In this document: positions 36,532 through 45,623 of the stretch, in pieces
How the letters are laid out: the number at the start of each line of letters is the position of its first letter
How positions within the stretch are numbered: position 1 is the first letter of the stretch
DNA from: an uncultured Eubacterium sp.
GTDB taxonomy: Bacteria; Bacillota; Clostridia; Lachnospirales; Lachnospiraceae
Direction: 5' to 3'
Assembly: GCF_937958975.1 (NCBI RefSeq)
Contig: NZ_CALGRE010000037.1
Span: 10,210-74,209, forward strand
DNA length: 64,000 nt
The notes under the pieces: model-generated
What the model saw: the letters and a program-made list of their open reading frames with translations, nothing else
Database searches by the model: none
Told to the model about the DNA's origin: nothing
Translations under genes and position numbers: made by a program

Positions 36532-37596
36532 ATGGCTTATAAAATTTTAATTATCAATCCCGGTTCTACATCTACTAAAATCGGTGTTTATGAAGATGAA
36601 ACTCAGGTAATGGAAGAAACTCTCAGACATTCTACAGAAGAAATCGCAAAATATGCTACAATCTATGACCAGAAAGATTTTAGAAAAAAAGTGATTGTAG
36701 ATGTTTTGAAAGATAAAGGCATTAACCTGAACGATATAGATGTTGTTGTCGGTCGCGGCGGCATGCTAAAACCAATGCCAAGCGGAACTTATGCCACAAC
36801 ACCTGAACTCTTAGAAGATTTAAAAATAGGTGTACAGGGACAACATGCCTCTAACCTTGGTGGTATCCTTGCACATGAGATTGCATCTGACATTAACGTT
36901 CCATCCTATATTGTAGACCCTACCGTTGTAGATGAATTGCAGGATGTCGCAAGACTTTCAGGTCATCCTGAAATGCCTAGGGTTTCTGTGTTCCATGCAT
37001 TGAATCAAAAAGCTGTTGCAAAGAGATTTGCAAAAGAAAACAACAAAGCATATGAAGATTTAAACTTAATCGTTGTTCATATGGGCGGTGGTGTTTCAGT
37101 TGGTGCCCATAAACACGGAAAAGTTGTTGATGTTGCCAATGCCTTAGACGGTGATGGTCCATTTTCACCGGAACGCTCCGGCGGTCTTCCATCAGGTGCG
37201 CTGATGAAACTTTGCTTTAGCGGAAAATATACTCAGGCTGAAGTTGGCAAAATGATTAACGGCAATGGTGGTTTCAACGCTTATGTTGGAACAAACGATA
37301 TGAGAGACCTTGTTAAGATGGCTGAGACAGATGACAAAGCTAAGTTAGTATTAGATGCTTTCCACTATCAGCTTGCAAAAGAGATTGGTTCTATGGCTGT
37401 AGTTCTTGACGGTAAGGTTGACCAGATTATTTTAACAGGCGGTATTGCCTACAATGCTATTACACAAAATTATTTTAAAGATACTGTAAGTTTTCTTGCT
37501 CCCGTTACTGTTTACCCTGGTGAAGATGAACTCCTCGCTTTAGCACAGGGCGCTATCCGGGTAATGAACGGGGAAGAAGAAGCAATGAAATATTAA
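36532..37596 (+). CDS. buk: Butyrate kinase
   Basis: 354 residues. It converts butyryl phosphate and ADP to butyrate and ATP. ASKHA-fold phosphate loops are visible: [16 protein letters not shown] at the start, [17 protein letters not shown] in the middle, and ILTGGIAYN near the C-terminus. The segments [14 protein letters not shown] and [16 protein letters not shown] are typical of Buk and separate it from acetate kinase. GGAG precedes the ATG. It shows that this strain uses the kinase route in addition to, or instead of, butyryl-CoA:acetate CoA-transferase, which is not in the window. Confidence 0.96.
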   Translation: MAYKILIINPGSTSTKIGVYEDETQVMEETLRHSTEEIAKYATIYDQKDFRKKVIVDVLKDKGINLNDIDVVVGRGGMLKPMPSGTYATTPELLEDLKIGVQGQHASNLGGILAHEIASDINVPSYIVDPTVVDELQDVARLSGHPEMPRVSVFHALNQKAVAKRFAKENNKAYEDLNLIVVHMGGGVSVGAHKHGKVVDVANALDGDGPFSPERSGGLPSGALMKLCFSGKYTQAEVGKMINGNGGFNAYVGTNDMRDLVKMAETDDKAKLVLDAFHYQLAKEIGSMAVVLDGKVDQIILTGGIAYNAITQNYFKDTVSFLAPVTVYPGEDELLALAQGAIRVMNGEEEAMKY

Positions 37597-37608
37597 GGAG
37601 ATTTCTCT

Positions 37609-37806
37609 ATGAAAAAAAGACTTTGTAAATCATCATCTGACAGTAAAATTTGTGGTGTATGCGGCGGATTGGGCATATATCTCAATCTGGATTCGACCGT
37701 AATAAGATTGATTTGGGGACTTGTCACCGTATGTTCCTGCGGAACAGGAATTATTGCTTATATCGTGGCTGCACTGATTATGCCGGATGACGAAATTATA
37801 CAATAA
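37609..37806 (+). CDS. PspC-domain small membrane protein
   Basis: 65 residues. A PspC domain: basic N-terminus, then KICGVCGGLGIYLNLDSTVI, one hydrophobic segment and the closing ALIMPDDE, all hallmarks. PspC proteins sense or respond to membrane stress. It starts 12 nt after buk and has GGAG, so it is in the ptb-buk transcript, which ends at the terminator just downstream. The divergent PadR-HAAS-DUF4097 operon also belongs to the envelope-stress theme. Confidence 0.9.
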   Translation: MKKRLCKSSSDSKICGVCGGLGIYLNLDSTVIRLIWGLVTVCSCGTGIIAYIVAALIMPDDEIIQ

Positions 37807-37812
37807 ATAAAG

Positions 37813-37852
37813 AAAAGCGTCTTCCAACTATTGTTGGAAAACGCTTTTTTTT
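37813..37852 (+). terminator. Intrinsic terminator of ptb-buk-pspC
   Basis: A 7-bp stem TTCCAAC/GTTGGAA (37822-37828, 37833-37839) continues past one mismatch into AAAAGCGT/ACGCTTTT, followed by a T-run. Confidence 0.9.
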
Positions 37853-37865
37853 GTTCATTAATAAC

Positions 37866-39296
37866 TTAAGCAATTAAGAAAAACTTAATCAGGAATATCG
37901 CTGAAATTACATATGTAAGAATCGATACATCCTTTGCCTTTCCTGTAAATACTTTAATAACTGTATATGAAATTAATCCTAAACCAATGGCATGTCCAAT
38001 CGAACTTGAAATCGGCATAGCAATCATCATAATTGCCACAGGAAGTGACTGACAGATATCACCAAAATCAACATTCTTTAAACCGCTAATCATCAATACG
38101 CCAACATAAATCAATGCTGCGGATGTAGCTGCTGCCGGAATAATTGCTGCAATCGGTGCAATAAATGTACAGGCAAGGAACACAATACCTGTTGTAAGAG
38201 CTGTCAAACCTGTACGTCCACCAGCCTCAACACCGGAAGCTGACTCAACGAACGTTGTAACTGTAGATGTACCTGTGCAGGCACCAGCCACTGTACCGAC
38301 AGCATCTGCAAGCAATGCCTCTTTCATCTTTGGCATCTTTCCTTCTTTATCTAACATACCTGCACGGCTCGCTGTTCCAACCAGTGTTCCAATTGTATCA
38401 AACATATCAATAATACAGAAAGTAAGCACTAATGTAATCACAGTAAACCAACCGATATCAATAAATCCCTCAAAATTAAACTTAAATAATGTTGTACTTG
38501 CCATATCATCAAATGCCGGAAGCCATTTTGCAGTCTTTAAATTTGCAAAAGGATTTACCTCGAAAAAGATAGCCTGTCCTGCCCAATAAATAATACTTGA
38601 TACTAACATACCAAGAATAACTGCTGCTTTTACACCCTTCTGTGCCAAGATAACAATTACAAAAAGACCAATAAACATTGTTACAACAGTAAGTACCATT
38701 GTATTGTATCCATCTCCCATATTTGTCTTTGCAAGACTAGGAGTAAGTGCTCCAAAGAAGTCTCTCATCACAAAGAATGGGCCACCTTTTGACGAATAAA
38801 CACCTGCATTAGAACCTAAGCCAATGTTCATAAGCATTAATCCGATAGCCGGTGCAATACCTAAACGGACACCTAAAGGAATTGCCTCAACAATCTTTTC
38901 ACGAATGTTAAGCACTGATAAAATCAGAAATACAACACCCTCAATAAGAATGATACATAATGCTGCCTGAAAAGATGCAACATAGCTCATACCTGTAATA
39001 CTTACAATGTTTGCGACTACTACAGCAAAGAAACTGTTAAGTCCCATACCCGGAGCCATTGCAAATGGCTTATTTGCTACAAATGCCATAACAAACATAC
39101 CAATCGCCGAAGCAATACATGTTGCAAGGAAAATACCGTTCCAAAGTTCGGTTCCTCCCTCTGCCCCAAAACCTGTTAAAAGATTCGGATTCAGCGCAAT
39201 AATATACGCCATTGTCATGAATGTTGTGAGACCGGCAATAATTTCTGTTTTAACAGAAGTCTTGTTCTCACTGAGTTTAAATAATTTTTCCAACAT
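37866..39296 (-). CDS. AzgA-type purine permease (NCS2 family)
   Basis: 476 residues with about 12-14 membrane segments. The start TEIIAGLTTFMTMAYIIALN and the AMAPGMGLNSFFA motif mark the AzgA/PbuG group of hypoxanthine/guanine/adenine permeases. Further along, TGTSTVTTFVESASGVEAGG is the second substrate-binding segment. The GAGGAG site abuts a small hairpin. A purine riboswitch, common before such genes, was searched for by eye and not found. Confidence 0.9.
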   Translation of the reverse strand: MLEKLFKLSENKTSVKTEIIAGLTTFMTMAYIIALNPNLLTGFGAEGGTELWNGIFLATCIASAIGMFVMAFVANKPFAMAPGMGLNSFFAVVVANIVSITGMSYVASFQAALCIILIEGVVFLILSVLNIREKIVEAIPLGVRLGIAPAIGLMLMNIGLGSNAGVYSSKGGPFFVMRDFFGALTPSLAKTNMGDGYNTMVLTVVTMFIGLFVIVILAQKGVKAAVILGMLVSSIIYWAGQAIFFEVNPFANLKTAKWLPAFDDMASTTLFKFNFEGFIDIGWFTVITLVLTFCIIDMFDTIGTLVGTASRAGMLDKEGKMPKMKEALLADAVGTVAGACTGTSTVTTFVESASGVEAGGRTGLTALTTGIVFLACTFIAPIAAIIPAAATSAALIYVGVLMISGLKNVDFGDICQSLPVAIMMIAMPISSSIGHAIGLGLISYTVIKVFTGKAKDVSILTYVISAIFLIKFFLIA

Positions 39297-39306
39297 CTCC
39301 TCTTTC

Positions 39307-39323
39307 GTATAGCCGTGCTATAC
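39307..39323 (-). other. Hairpin beside the purine permease ribosome-binding site
   Basis: 7-bp perfect arms (39307-39313, 39317-39323) with a 3-nt loop, ending a few bases before GAGGAG. It may influence mRNA stability or initiation. Confidence 0.4.
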
Positions 39324-39399
39324 TTTCCTTTCTTAAATATATTTGCTAACGTTCTTTATCAAACGCTTTAGCCATAATGAATGAACACAAATAAAATTA

Positions 39400-42129
39400 T
39401 TACAAAGTATTTACAATATAAGAAGGTATGACTGTTCCTGACCAGCCAAACTCTACTTCTCCATATAAAGGCTCTACTTTCTTAATAACCTCTTCATAAA
39501 GTGTATTATGGGAACTGAAATTAGGCATATAACTTCCATTATATAATTCCTTTGCCACTTTAAAGATATTAAATCGTACAGTTTCTCCATAAATAATTGT
39601 ACCGTTATCTAATATTGCATATGGTCTGACTTTATAATTCTGATTATATCCCCCTGCGATATCCATTGTCATCACATAATAATCTGCACTGTCAGAATTT
39701 CCCAGTTGAACAAATGCCTTTCCTTTCTGTGTTGATGCCACATGCATAACAAACTCATTATCATTGTCAATAACCATATCCCTGTCTGAAATGTTAGCAC
39801 TATCCAATCCGATAACCAATCCCATTTCTTTTACTTTGTCATTATTTACAGCCTGCTCTATCTGATATATTGTCCTTATTCCTATTTTCCCCTGGACTCC
39901 GCCAATTGATGTTGTCATCTGATAGCCTGTGATTGCAATATCCTTCTCTGTCAACAAATCTTTTTCAGGATTTGGGTCACTATCATAATATGCTTTATCC
40001 ATATCTACATTCCACTGTTCACACAACCAAATATTTCTATTCTGAATCCATGTTCTCAAAAACTCTATCGGTTGTTCCCACGATGTCCATCCGGACTCAG
40101 CAGAATAGCTGTATCCATCTTCATTAGTAAGTTCCCAGCCTGCGCCAAGCTGACTCTGAGGCAGATAATTTCTAATAAATGATTCTTTATAATTATCCAG
40201 CAAACCGGATATGCTGAGCTGTGTCTCTGTATCCACTTTATACATATTCTGTATTGTATATTGCAGTTTAGCATACCTGTCTTTTACTTTGTTATAAAAT
40301 GTTTCATTTTTTAACAATTCTCTGTACCAATTCATACTTTGGCAATAATATCCTTTGTAACTCACACCATCCACATAATAATCATTGTAATAAGATTTTT
40401 TGCAATTTCCACTGGACAAATCAAAATCCCAAAGAGGACCTGCATAAATCTTTTCATTCTTTATATAAAATCTGGTAGAACTAAAATTAAAATCTACATT
40501 TTTAAATAATTCATTTACAATATAAAAATTAACAAAAGTATCCTCATCAATATAATTTAAAATTTCCTCATAATTTTTATTGATAAGTGCATTCTCAAAG
40601 CTGTTTAAATACTCCCTCACCCTGGCAATCTTTGTATCTACCTCCATGTCTGTCAGGTCATCTCCCTTTTCAGGGTCATTCACATCAAAAGTGGTATTCA
40701 AAACTGATGTTGTAAAATGGTCTACATCCGGCTCATTTCTTGTGCCAAGCTCCAATAAAATGTCATTGCTTTCTGCATTATATGCATCTATGTTGACACG
40801 CTCTTTCTTAGCCTGAACAGCTTCTGTAATAAGATAATTTCCATGAAAAACTCCATTCAGATAAACCTCTGCAAACCGGTTCTGACAGGTGTATGTAACT
40901 CCATTTTCTGAGCCAAAATTATATGCAAGATAATTTCTCATCAACGATTTATCAAAAGAATTTGCAAGCAGACACCACTTTTTTCCTTTGTTCATTCCAA
41001 GTATGCTCTTTTTCCCACTAAGTTTAATATTCCAAGGCTTCTTTGGCGCCCCTGCTGTGGAATTTCCCCGAATTTTTATATTACACGAACTATCAACAAA
41101 GTCTATATATTCTCCTCCATCTTTGTCAATCACCGAAACTGTAACATTCGCATTTTTATGATATTCATTCGTCACATTCTCAGCTGTATAAATATAAACC
41201 TGTGGAATATCATTATAATTCCCTACCGTTTGATTCAAATAAAATTCTGTACTGATTTTGGCGGATTCTGCTCCGTCTATATTTGTATTCACAACCGATA
41301 ACGTATGTATGCCTGTACTATATCCTTTCATGTCCCGAGCCGACAAATACTCTCCGGAACCTTTAATGTTTTTCACCGGCTCTTTGCCGTCATCAATATA
41401 TACTTTGTATCCCGCTGACTCCTCAGGCTCATTAAAATAAATAAAATATTTTCCTGTGTATTTGTAATAATCTAATATCTTGAGTCCGGACAGTACCTGC
41501 ACAACTTTTTTCTGTGCCTCCGTTCCATAAATCCCTATCTCATAAATAGAATTTCCATATATAGTTGTTCTGGAGACACAATAAATTCTTACAGCTCTGA
41601 TATTAATTTCTTTAGACAATTTAATATCGTCTGTTCGTCTCCCATAATTACTCTGTACATTCGCAAGTTTTTCAAAATGATTTCCGTCTTCTGAAACCTC
41701 AATATTATATTCCCTCGCAGATGCACCTTCCCAATAAATATCGATATTTTTCACTGAATAGACATTCCCCAAATCAATCGTCAGATACTGCGGGTCTTTT
41801 CCATGTTCACTCTCCCATCTGGAATCTAAATTCCCATCCATAACCCTGCCTGCTGCTCCTAAACTGTCTGAGGATGCAAACGCTGTCACTCCATCATACC
41901 TGGCATAGTTATTATATGTTACACCGTCAATGACCGTCGTCGTCCCCGACAATGCCTCAATAATTGCCGAACTTCCATTGTTCACAATGTTCACATCCGT
42001 GAAAACATCTGACAATACTAATTGTTTTCCTATTTCCTCCGCTCCCGTGGGTACTCTGAATAGATGGATTGATGTTACACCAAGCGCAACAATCAACATT
42101 AGAGCAATCATTTTTTTAGCCAACCTCAT
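39400..42129 (-). CDS. Secreted CotH-kinase protein with F5/8 type C domain
   Basis: About 909 residues. A signal peptide is followed by a discoidin/CBM32-like F5/8C domain (about 60-205, with DGNLDSRWESEHGKDPQYLT and VRIYCVS), a short Fn3-like stretch, and a CotH domain whose kinase-like core includes IKIRGNSTAGAPKKPWNIKL, KKWCLLANSFDKSLMRNYLA, and GPLWDFDLSSGN with the metal-binding Asp. CotH proteins phosphorylate serines of spore-coat proteins; in rumen and gut Clostridia they also occur in secreted glycan-binding proteins. The target is unknown. The ATG at 42129 has AGGAGG 7 nt upstream and was preferred over 42156. Confidence 0.85.
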   Translation of the reverse strand: MRLAKKMIALMLIVALGVTSIHLFRVPTGAEEIGKQLVLSDVFTDVNIVNNGSSAIIEALSGTTTVIDGVTYNNYARYDGVTAFASSDSLGAAGRVMDGNLDSRWESEHGKDPQYLTIDLGNVYSVKNIDIYWEGASAREYNIEVSEDGNHFEKLANVQSNYGRRTDDIKLSKEINIRAVRIYCVSRTTIYGNSIYEIGIYGTEAQKKVVQVLSGLKILDYYKYTGKYFIYFNEPEESAGYKVYIDDGKEPVKNIKGSGEYLSARDMKGYSTGIHTLSVVNTNIDGAESAKISTEFYLNQTVGNYNDIPQVYIYTAENVTNEYHKNANVTVSVIDKDGGEYIDFVDSSCNIKIRGNSTAGAPKKPWNIKLSGKKSILGMNKGKKWCLLANSFDKSLMRNYLAYNFGSENGVTYTCQNRFAEVYLNGVFHGNYLITEAVQAKKERVNIDAYNAESNDILLELGTRNEPDVDHFTTSVLNTTFDVNDPEKGDDLTDMEVDTKIARVREYLNSFENALINKNYEEILNYIDEDTFVNFYIVNELFKNVDFNFSSTRFYIKNEKIYAGPLWDFDLSSGNCKKSYYNDYYVDGVSYKGYYCQSMNWYRELLKNETFYNKVKDRYAKLQYTIQNMYKVDTETQLSISGLLDNYKESFIRNYLPQSQLGAGWELTNEDGYSYSAESGWTSWEQPIEFLRTWIQNRNIWLCEQWNVDMDKAYYDSDPNPEKDLLTEKDIAITGYQMTTSIGGVQGKIGIRTIYQIEQAVNNDKVKEMGLVIGLDSANISDRDMVIDNDNEFVMHVASTQKGKAFVQLGNSDSADYYVMTMDIAGGYNQNYKVRPYAILDNGTIIYGETVRFNIFKVAKELYNGSYMPNFSSHNTLYEEVIKKVEPLYGEVEFGWSGTVIPSYIVNTL

Positions 42130-42245
42130 GTTGATACCTCCTAATTTTCTATCCAAACCCTTTCATTCCTTTATTCTAACAGATATATACAAAAAATGCA
42201 CTTGTTATGTTTTTAACAATTTGTTTTTTCTTTATAATATAGATA

Positions 42246-42328
42246 AGGGCAGAACCAATAAAAGAGAGAAACTCTCATCCGTGCAAGCAGGATTCAAGTT
42301 TCTCTCTTTTATTATGTCGCTCTGCCCT
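42246..42328 (-). other. Long nested hairpin downstream of etfA
   Basis: Outer 8-bp arms (42246-42253, 42321-42328) enclose perfect 17-bp arms (42257-42273, 42297-42313) and small ATCC/GGAT and TGC/GCA inner stems. A clear T-run is lacking on both strands. It lies just after the etfA stop and may end or protect the butyrate-operon mRNA. Confidence 0.7.
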
Positions 42329-42339
42329 AAGCTTCGCGT

Positions 42340-43392
42340 CTATTTATTTGCTTCTTCTGTTTTAATGGCTTCTGTCAGCTGTGGAACAATCTTATTTAAG
42401 TCACCCACAATACCGTAATCAGCAACATCAAAGATTGGAGCATCTTCGTCTTTGTTGATTGCGATGATGAGGTCTGATTCTTCCATACCGGCTACATGCT
42501 GGATTGCACCTGAAATACCGATTGCAAAGTAAACCTGTGGACGAACTGTCTTACCTGTCTGTCCAACCTGTCTGTCTGCCGGTAACCATCCGTTATCTGT
42601 AACAGCTCTTGAACATGATACCTCACCACCAAGAACTTTTGCAAGGTCTTCTAAAATCTTGAAGTTTTCAGCGGAACCAACTCCACGTCCACCGGATACT
42701 AAAATCTTAGCATCCATAATATCAACAGTCTCCGTAACTGCCTTGACAACTTCCTGAATTTCAACATACTTGCTATTTTCTTCTAACTTAGCATCATAGT
42801 TTATAACTTCTGCCTTTGCACCCGGCTTCGGTTCAGCCTTCTGCATAACGCCGGCACGAACTGTTGCCATCTGTGGTCTGTGATCCGGACAAGCAATTGT
42901 TGCAATTGTATTTCCACCAAAAGCCGGACGAGTCATAAGTAACTGATTATGTTTCTGTTCTCTTCCAGGAATTGGATTGATTGGAAAATCTCCAATCTCT
43001 AACAATGTACAGTCAGCAGTAAGACCTGTTGCTACTCTTGCTGAAACTGTAGGACCTAAATCTCTACCGATTGCTGTAGCACCAACTAACATAATTTCCG
43101 GTTTAAATTCATTGATTACTGCTGTTAAAGCCTGTGCGTATGGTTCTGTTCTATATGTCTCAAGTGCAGGGTCATCAACGACGATAACCTTATCAGCACC
43201 ATATTCTGCCAACTGGTCAACTAAATTTCCAACATTGGAACCAAGAAGTACAGCTGTAACTTCTGTTTCTAATGGTTTAGCGAGTCTTCCTGCTTCTCCA
43301 AGTAACTCTAATGCAATACCGCTTAATTCATTATCTACCTGCTGAGCGAAGACATATACGCCTTTATAATCTTCTAAATTAATGTTCTGCAT
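42340..43392 (-). CDS. etfA: Electron transfer flavoprotein alpha subunit
   Basis: 350 residues. The N-terminal half is the ETF nucleotide-binding-like domain; the C-terminal FAD domain reads LVSGGRGVGSAENF, then VGQTGKTVRPQVYFAIGISG, GAIQHVAGM and INKDEDAPIF. With EtfB it brings electrons to Bcd; in anaerobes the Bcd-EtfAB complex couples crotonyl-CoA reduction by NADH to ferredoxin reduction. Last gene of the butyryl-CoA operon. A 103-nt structured gap separates it from etfB, although their products are needed in equal amounts. Confidence 0.96.
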   Translation of the reverse strand: MQNINLEDYKGVYVFAQQVDNELSGIALELLGEAGRLAKPLETEVTAVLLGSNVGNLVDQLAEYGADKVIVVDDPALETYRTEPYAQALTAVINEFKPEIMLVGATAIGRDLGPTVSARVATGLTADCTLLEIGDFPINPIPGREQKHNQLLMTRPAFGGNTIATIACPDHRPQMATVRAGVMQKAEPKPGAKAEVINYDAKLEENSKYVEIQEVVKAVTETVDIMDAKILVSGGRGVGSAENFKILEDLAKVLGGEVSCSRAVTDNGWLPADRQVGQTGKTVRPQVYFAIGISGAIQHVAGMEESDLIIAINKDEDAPIFDVADYGIVGDLNKIVPQLTEAIKTEEANK

Positions 43393-43415
43393 AATTATAA
43401 TCTCCTCATATATTG

Positions 43416-43491
43416 TGTCGCCCCCTCGCTAACGCTCGGCGGCATTTCGTCGAAGTCATTTTAATGATGAACTACATTTCATCAAGACTTC
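43416..43491 (-). repeat. Dispersed repeat core copy B and hairpin, etfB-etfA gap
   Basis: 43416-43451 shares the pattern CCTCG, GCTCGG, CG, ATTTCGTC with copy A at 24776-24807. It runs into a hairpin with GAAGTC/GACTTC arms (43452-43457, 43486-43491) and an inner GATGA/TCATC stem (43466-43470, 43479-43483). Confidence 0.5.
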
Positions 43492-43495
43492 TCCT

Positions 43496-44284
43496 CTAAA
43501 TAACGTGTTTTGTTAATAATTTATCCATGATATACTCAACAGATTCTTCAGGGCTGTCAAGCGCAACCTTTTCTCCTGCACCCTTGCGAACCTTATCAGA
43601 AGCCTTTGCAATTTTTGTAGGAGAACCCATAAGACCTAAATCTCCATCATTTACATCAACAAGGTCTTTTCTGCCCCAAGTTGTAATTTCAGCATCACAT
43701 GCATCAAAAATTCCACCCGGAGTCATATAACGTGGGTCATTTAATTCTGAAAGAGCTGTAATAAGCACCGGCATCTTAGCTTTTAACATATGATGTCTGT
43801 CCTCATACTGTCTCTTAACAATAACACTATCACCATCTACTTCAATACCTTCTGCATAAGAAATAACAGGGATTCCAAGATGCTCTGCAATCTGTGGTCC
43901 AACCTGTGCTGTATCACCATCGATAGCCTGACGTCCTGTAATAATAATATCATAATCCTCAATATTTCTGATAGCACCGGCAATTGTTGTAGATGTAGCC
44001 CAAGTATCAGCACCACCTAAAACTCTGTCTGTTACTAATATTCCATTGTCAGCACCCATGGCGATTGCTTCACGAAGTACATCCTCTGCCTTTGGAAGTC
44101 CCATTGTCAGAACTGTAACTTCTGCGCCGTACTGATCTTTTAATCTAAGTGCTGCCTCAAGACCTGCCTTATCATCAGGGTTCATAATTGTAAGCATTGC
44201 ACCTCTATTTAATGTACCATCCGGATTGAACTGAACTCCACCCTTTGTATCAGGTACCTGTTTAATACATACGATAATTTTCAC
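43496..44284 (-). CDS. etfB: Electron transfer flavoprotein beta subunit
   Basis: 262 residues. Typical start MKIIVCIKQVPDT, then NPDDKAGLEAALRLK, TGRQAIDGDTAQVGPQIAEHLG (nucleotide-binding loop) and VEYIMDKL near the end. It pairs with EtfA as electron carrier for Bcd. It follows bcd by only 15 nt, the one gap of the operon without a hairpin, consistent with tight coupling of bcd and etfB. Confidence 0.96.
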   Translation of the reverse strand: MKIIVCIKQVPDTKGGVQFNPDGTLNRGAMLTIMNPDDKAGLEAALRLKDQYGAEVTVLTMGLPKAEDVLREAIAMGADNGILVTDRVLGGADTWATSTTIAGAIRNIEDYDIIITGRQAIDGDTAQVGPQIAEHLGIPVISYAEGIEVDGDSVIVKRQYEDRHHMLKAKMPVLITALSELNDPRYMTPGGIFDACDAEITTWGRKDLVDVNDGDLGLMGSPTKIAKASDKVRKGAGEKVALDSPEESVEYIMDKLLTKHVI

Positions 44285-44299
44285 GATTAGTACCTCCTA

Positions 44300-45457
44300 T
44301 TACTTTAATAAGTTTGCAGAGATAACCATACGCTGAACTTCTGAAGTACCTTCATAGATTTCCGTAATCTTAGCATCTCTCATCATTCTTTCAACGTCAT
44401 ATTCTCTGATATAACCATAACCACCGTGTAACTGAACAGCCTTTGTTGTAACTTCCATTGCAACTTCTGCCGCATATAATTTTGCCTGTGCTGCTTCAAC
44501 AGAATATGTTTTCTGTGTAGCCTTAGCCATAGCTGCCTTGTATACTAACATCTTAGCAGCTTCTACCTTTGTAGCCATATCAGCCAACTGGAACTGTGTA
44601 TTCTGGAACTGTCCGATTGTTCTTCCGAACTGTTTTCTTTCTTTCACATATTCGATTGTTGTTTCTAAAGCACCTTCTGCAATACCAAGAGCCTGTGCTG
44701 CGATACCAATACGTCCACCGTCAAGTGTATGCATTGCAATACCAAAACCTTTGCCCTTCTGTCCTAACAGGTTTTCAGCCGGAATACGGCAATCTTCAAA
44801 GATTAATTCGTATGTAGCTGAACCACGAATACCCATTTTCTTTTCTTTTGTTCCAAATGAGAATCCCGGCGTTCCTTTTTCAACGATAAATGCTGAAATT
44901 TCTTTCATCATTCTGCCACGTTTTTCAATCTTACCTGTTACAGCGATTACAATGTAAACATCTGCATATTTACCATTTGTAATAAAGCACTTAGAACCGT
45001 TTAATACCCATTCATTTGTAGCTTCATCGAAAACAGCCTTTGTCTGCTGTCCCTGTGCATCTGTACCTGCACCCGGTTCCGTCAAACCAAATGCACCTAA
45101 CTTCTCACCTTTTGCAAGTGGTGTTACATATTTCTTTTTCTGCTCTTCTGTACCATATGTCATAATAGGGTCGATACAGAGTGATGTATGTGCTGATACG
45201 ATAACCCCTGTCGTACCGCAGACTTTTGATAATTCTTCAACACACATAGCATATGTTAAAGGGTCACATCCCTGTCCACCATATTCCTTTGGAACCGGAA
45301 TACCAAGGAATCCATATTTTGCCATCTTTTCAACTGTCTCTACCGGAAACTGTTCATTTTCATCTGTTTCCTGTGCGAGAGGCTTTACTTCATTCTCAGC
45401 AAATTCTTTGAAAAGAGTTCTAGCCATTTCATGTTTCTTACTTAATGTAAAATCCAT
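44300..45457 (-). CDS. bcd: Butyryl-CoA dehydrogenase
   Basis: 385 residues, short-chain acyl-CoA dehydrogenase. FAD-binding AFGLTEPGAGTDA and CFITNG segments are present; the catalytic base lies in IYEGTSEVQRMVI near the C-terminus, as in short-chain enzymes. It reduces crotonyl-CoA to butyryl-CoA together with EtfAB. Position in the operon (thl-crt-hbd-bcd-etfB-etfA) and the ptb-buk genes elsewhere give the specific assignment. Confidence 0.95.
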   Translation of the reverse strand: MDFTLSKKHEMARTLFKEFAENEVKPLAQETDENEQFPVETVEKMAKYGFLGIPVPKEYGGQGCDPLTYAMCVEELSKVCGTTGVIVSAHTSLCIDPIMTYGTEEQKKKYVTPLAKGEKLGAFGLTEPGAGTDAQGQQTKAVFDEATNEWVLNGSKCFITNGKYADVYIVIAVTGKIEKRGRMMKEISAFIVEKGTPGFSFGTKEKKMGIRGSATYELIFEDCRIPAENLLGQKGKGFGIAMHTLDGGRIGIAAQALGIAEGALETTIEYVKERKQFGRTIGQFQNTQFQLADMATKVEAAKMLVYKAAMAKATQKTYSVEAAQAKLYAAEVAMEVTTKAVQLHGGYGYIREYDVERMMRDAKITEIYEGTSEVQRMVISANLLK

Positions 45458-45513
45458 TTTTTATTTCCTCCGTTTTTTTAATGTATATAAATTTTTTCTT
45501 AGTTCGAAAACCC

Positions 45514-45609
45514 TTGTGCTCCACACAACCATAGCTTCGCTATTTCTGATTTTCTCACTAAAACGCTCAGAGGAAATTGAATACAGGCTTTGCCTGTGCT
45601 CATTTTCCT
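45514..45609 (-). other. Three hairpins in the hbd-bcd gap
   Basis: TTGTG/CACAA (45514-45528), ATAGC-TTC-GCTAT (45531-45543), and ACAGGC-TTT-GCCTGT (45583-45597) embraced by AGGAAA/TTTCCT (45571-45576, 45604-45609). The gap of 166 nt has no ORF and no T-run following the stems. Confidence 0.6.
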
Positions 45610-45623
45610 TCCTCGCATTTAAA

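Noticed and set aside
39297..39399. Possible purine riboswitch before the purine permease
   Set aside because: The characteristic aptamer core could not be found and the space is too short for an aptamer plus platform.
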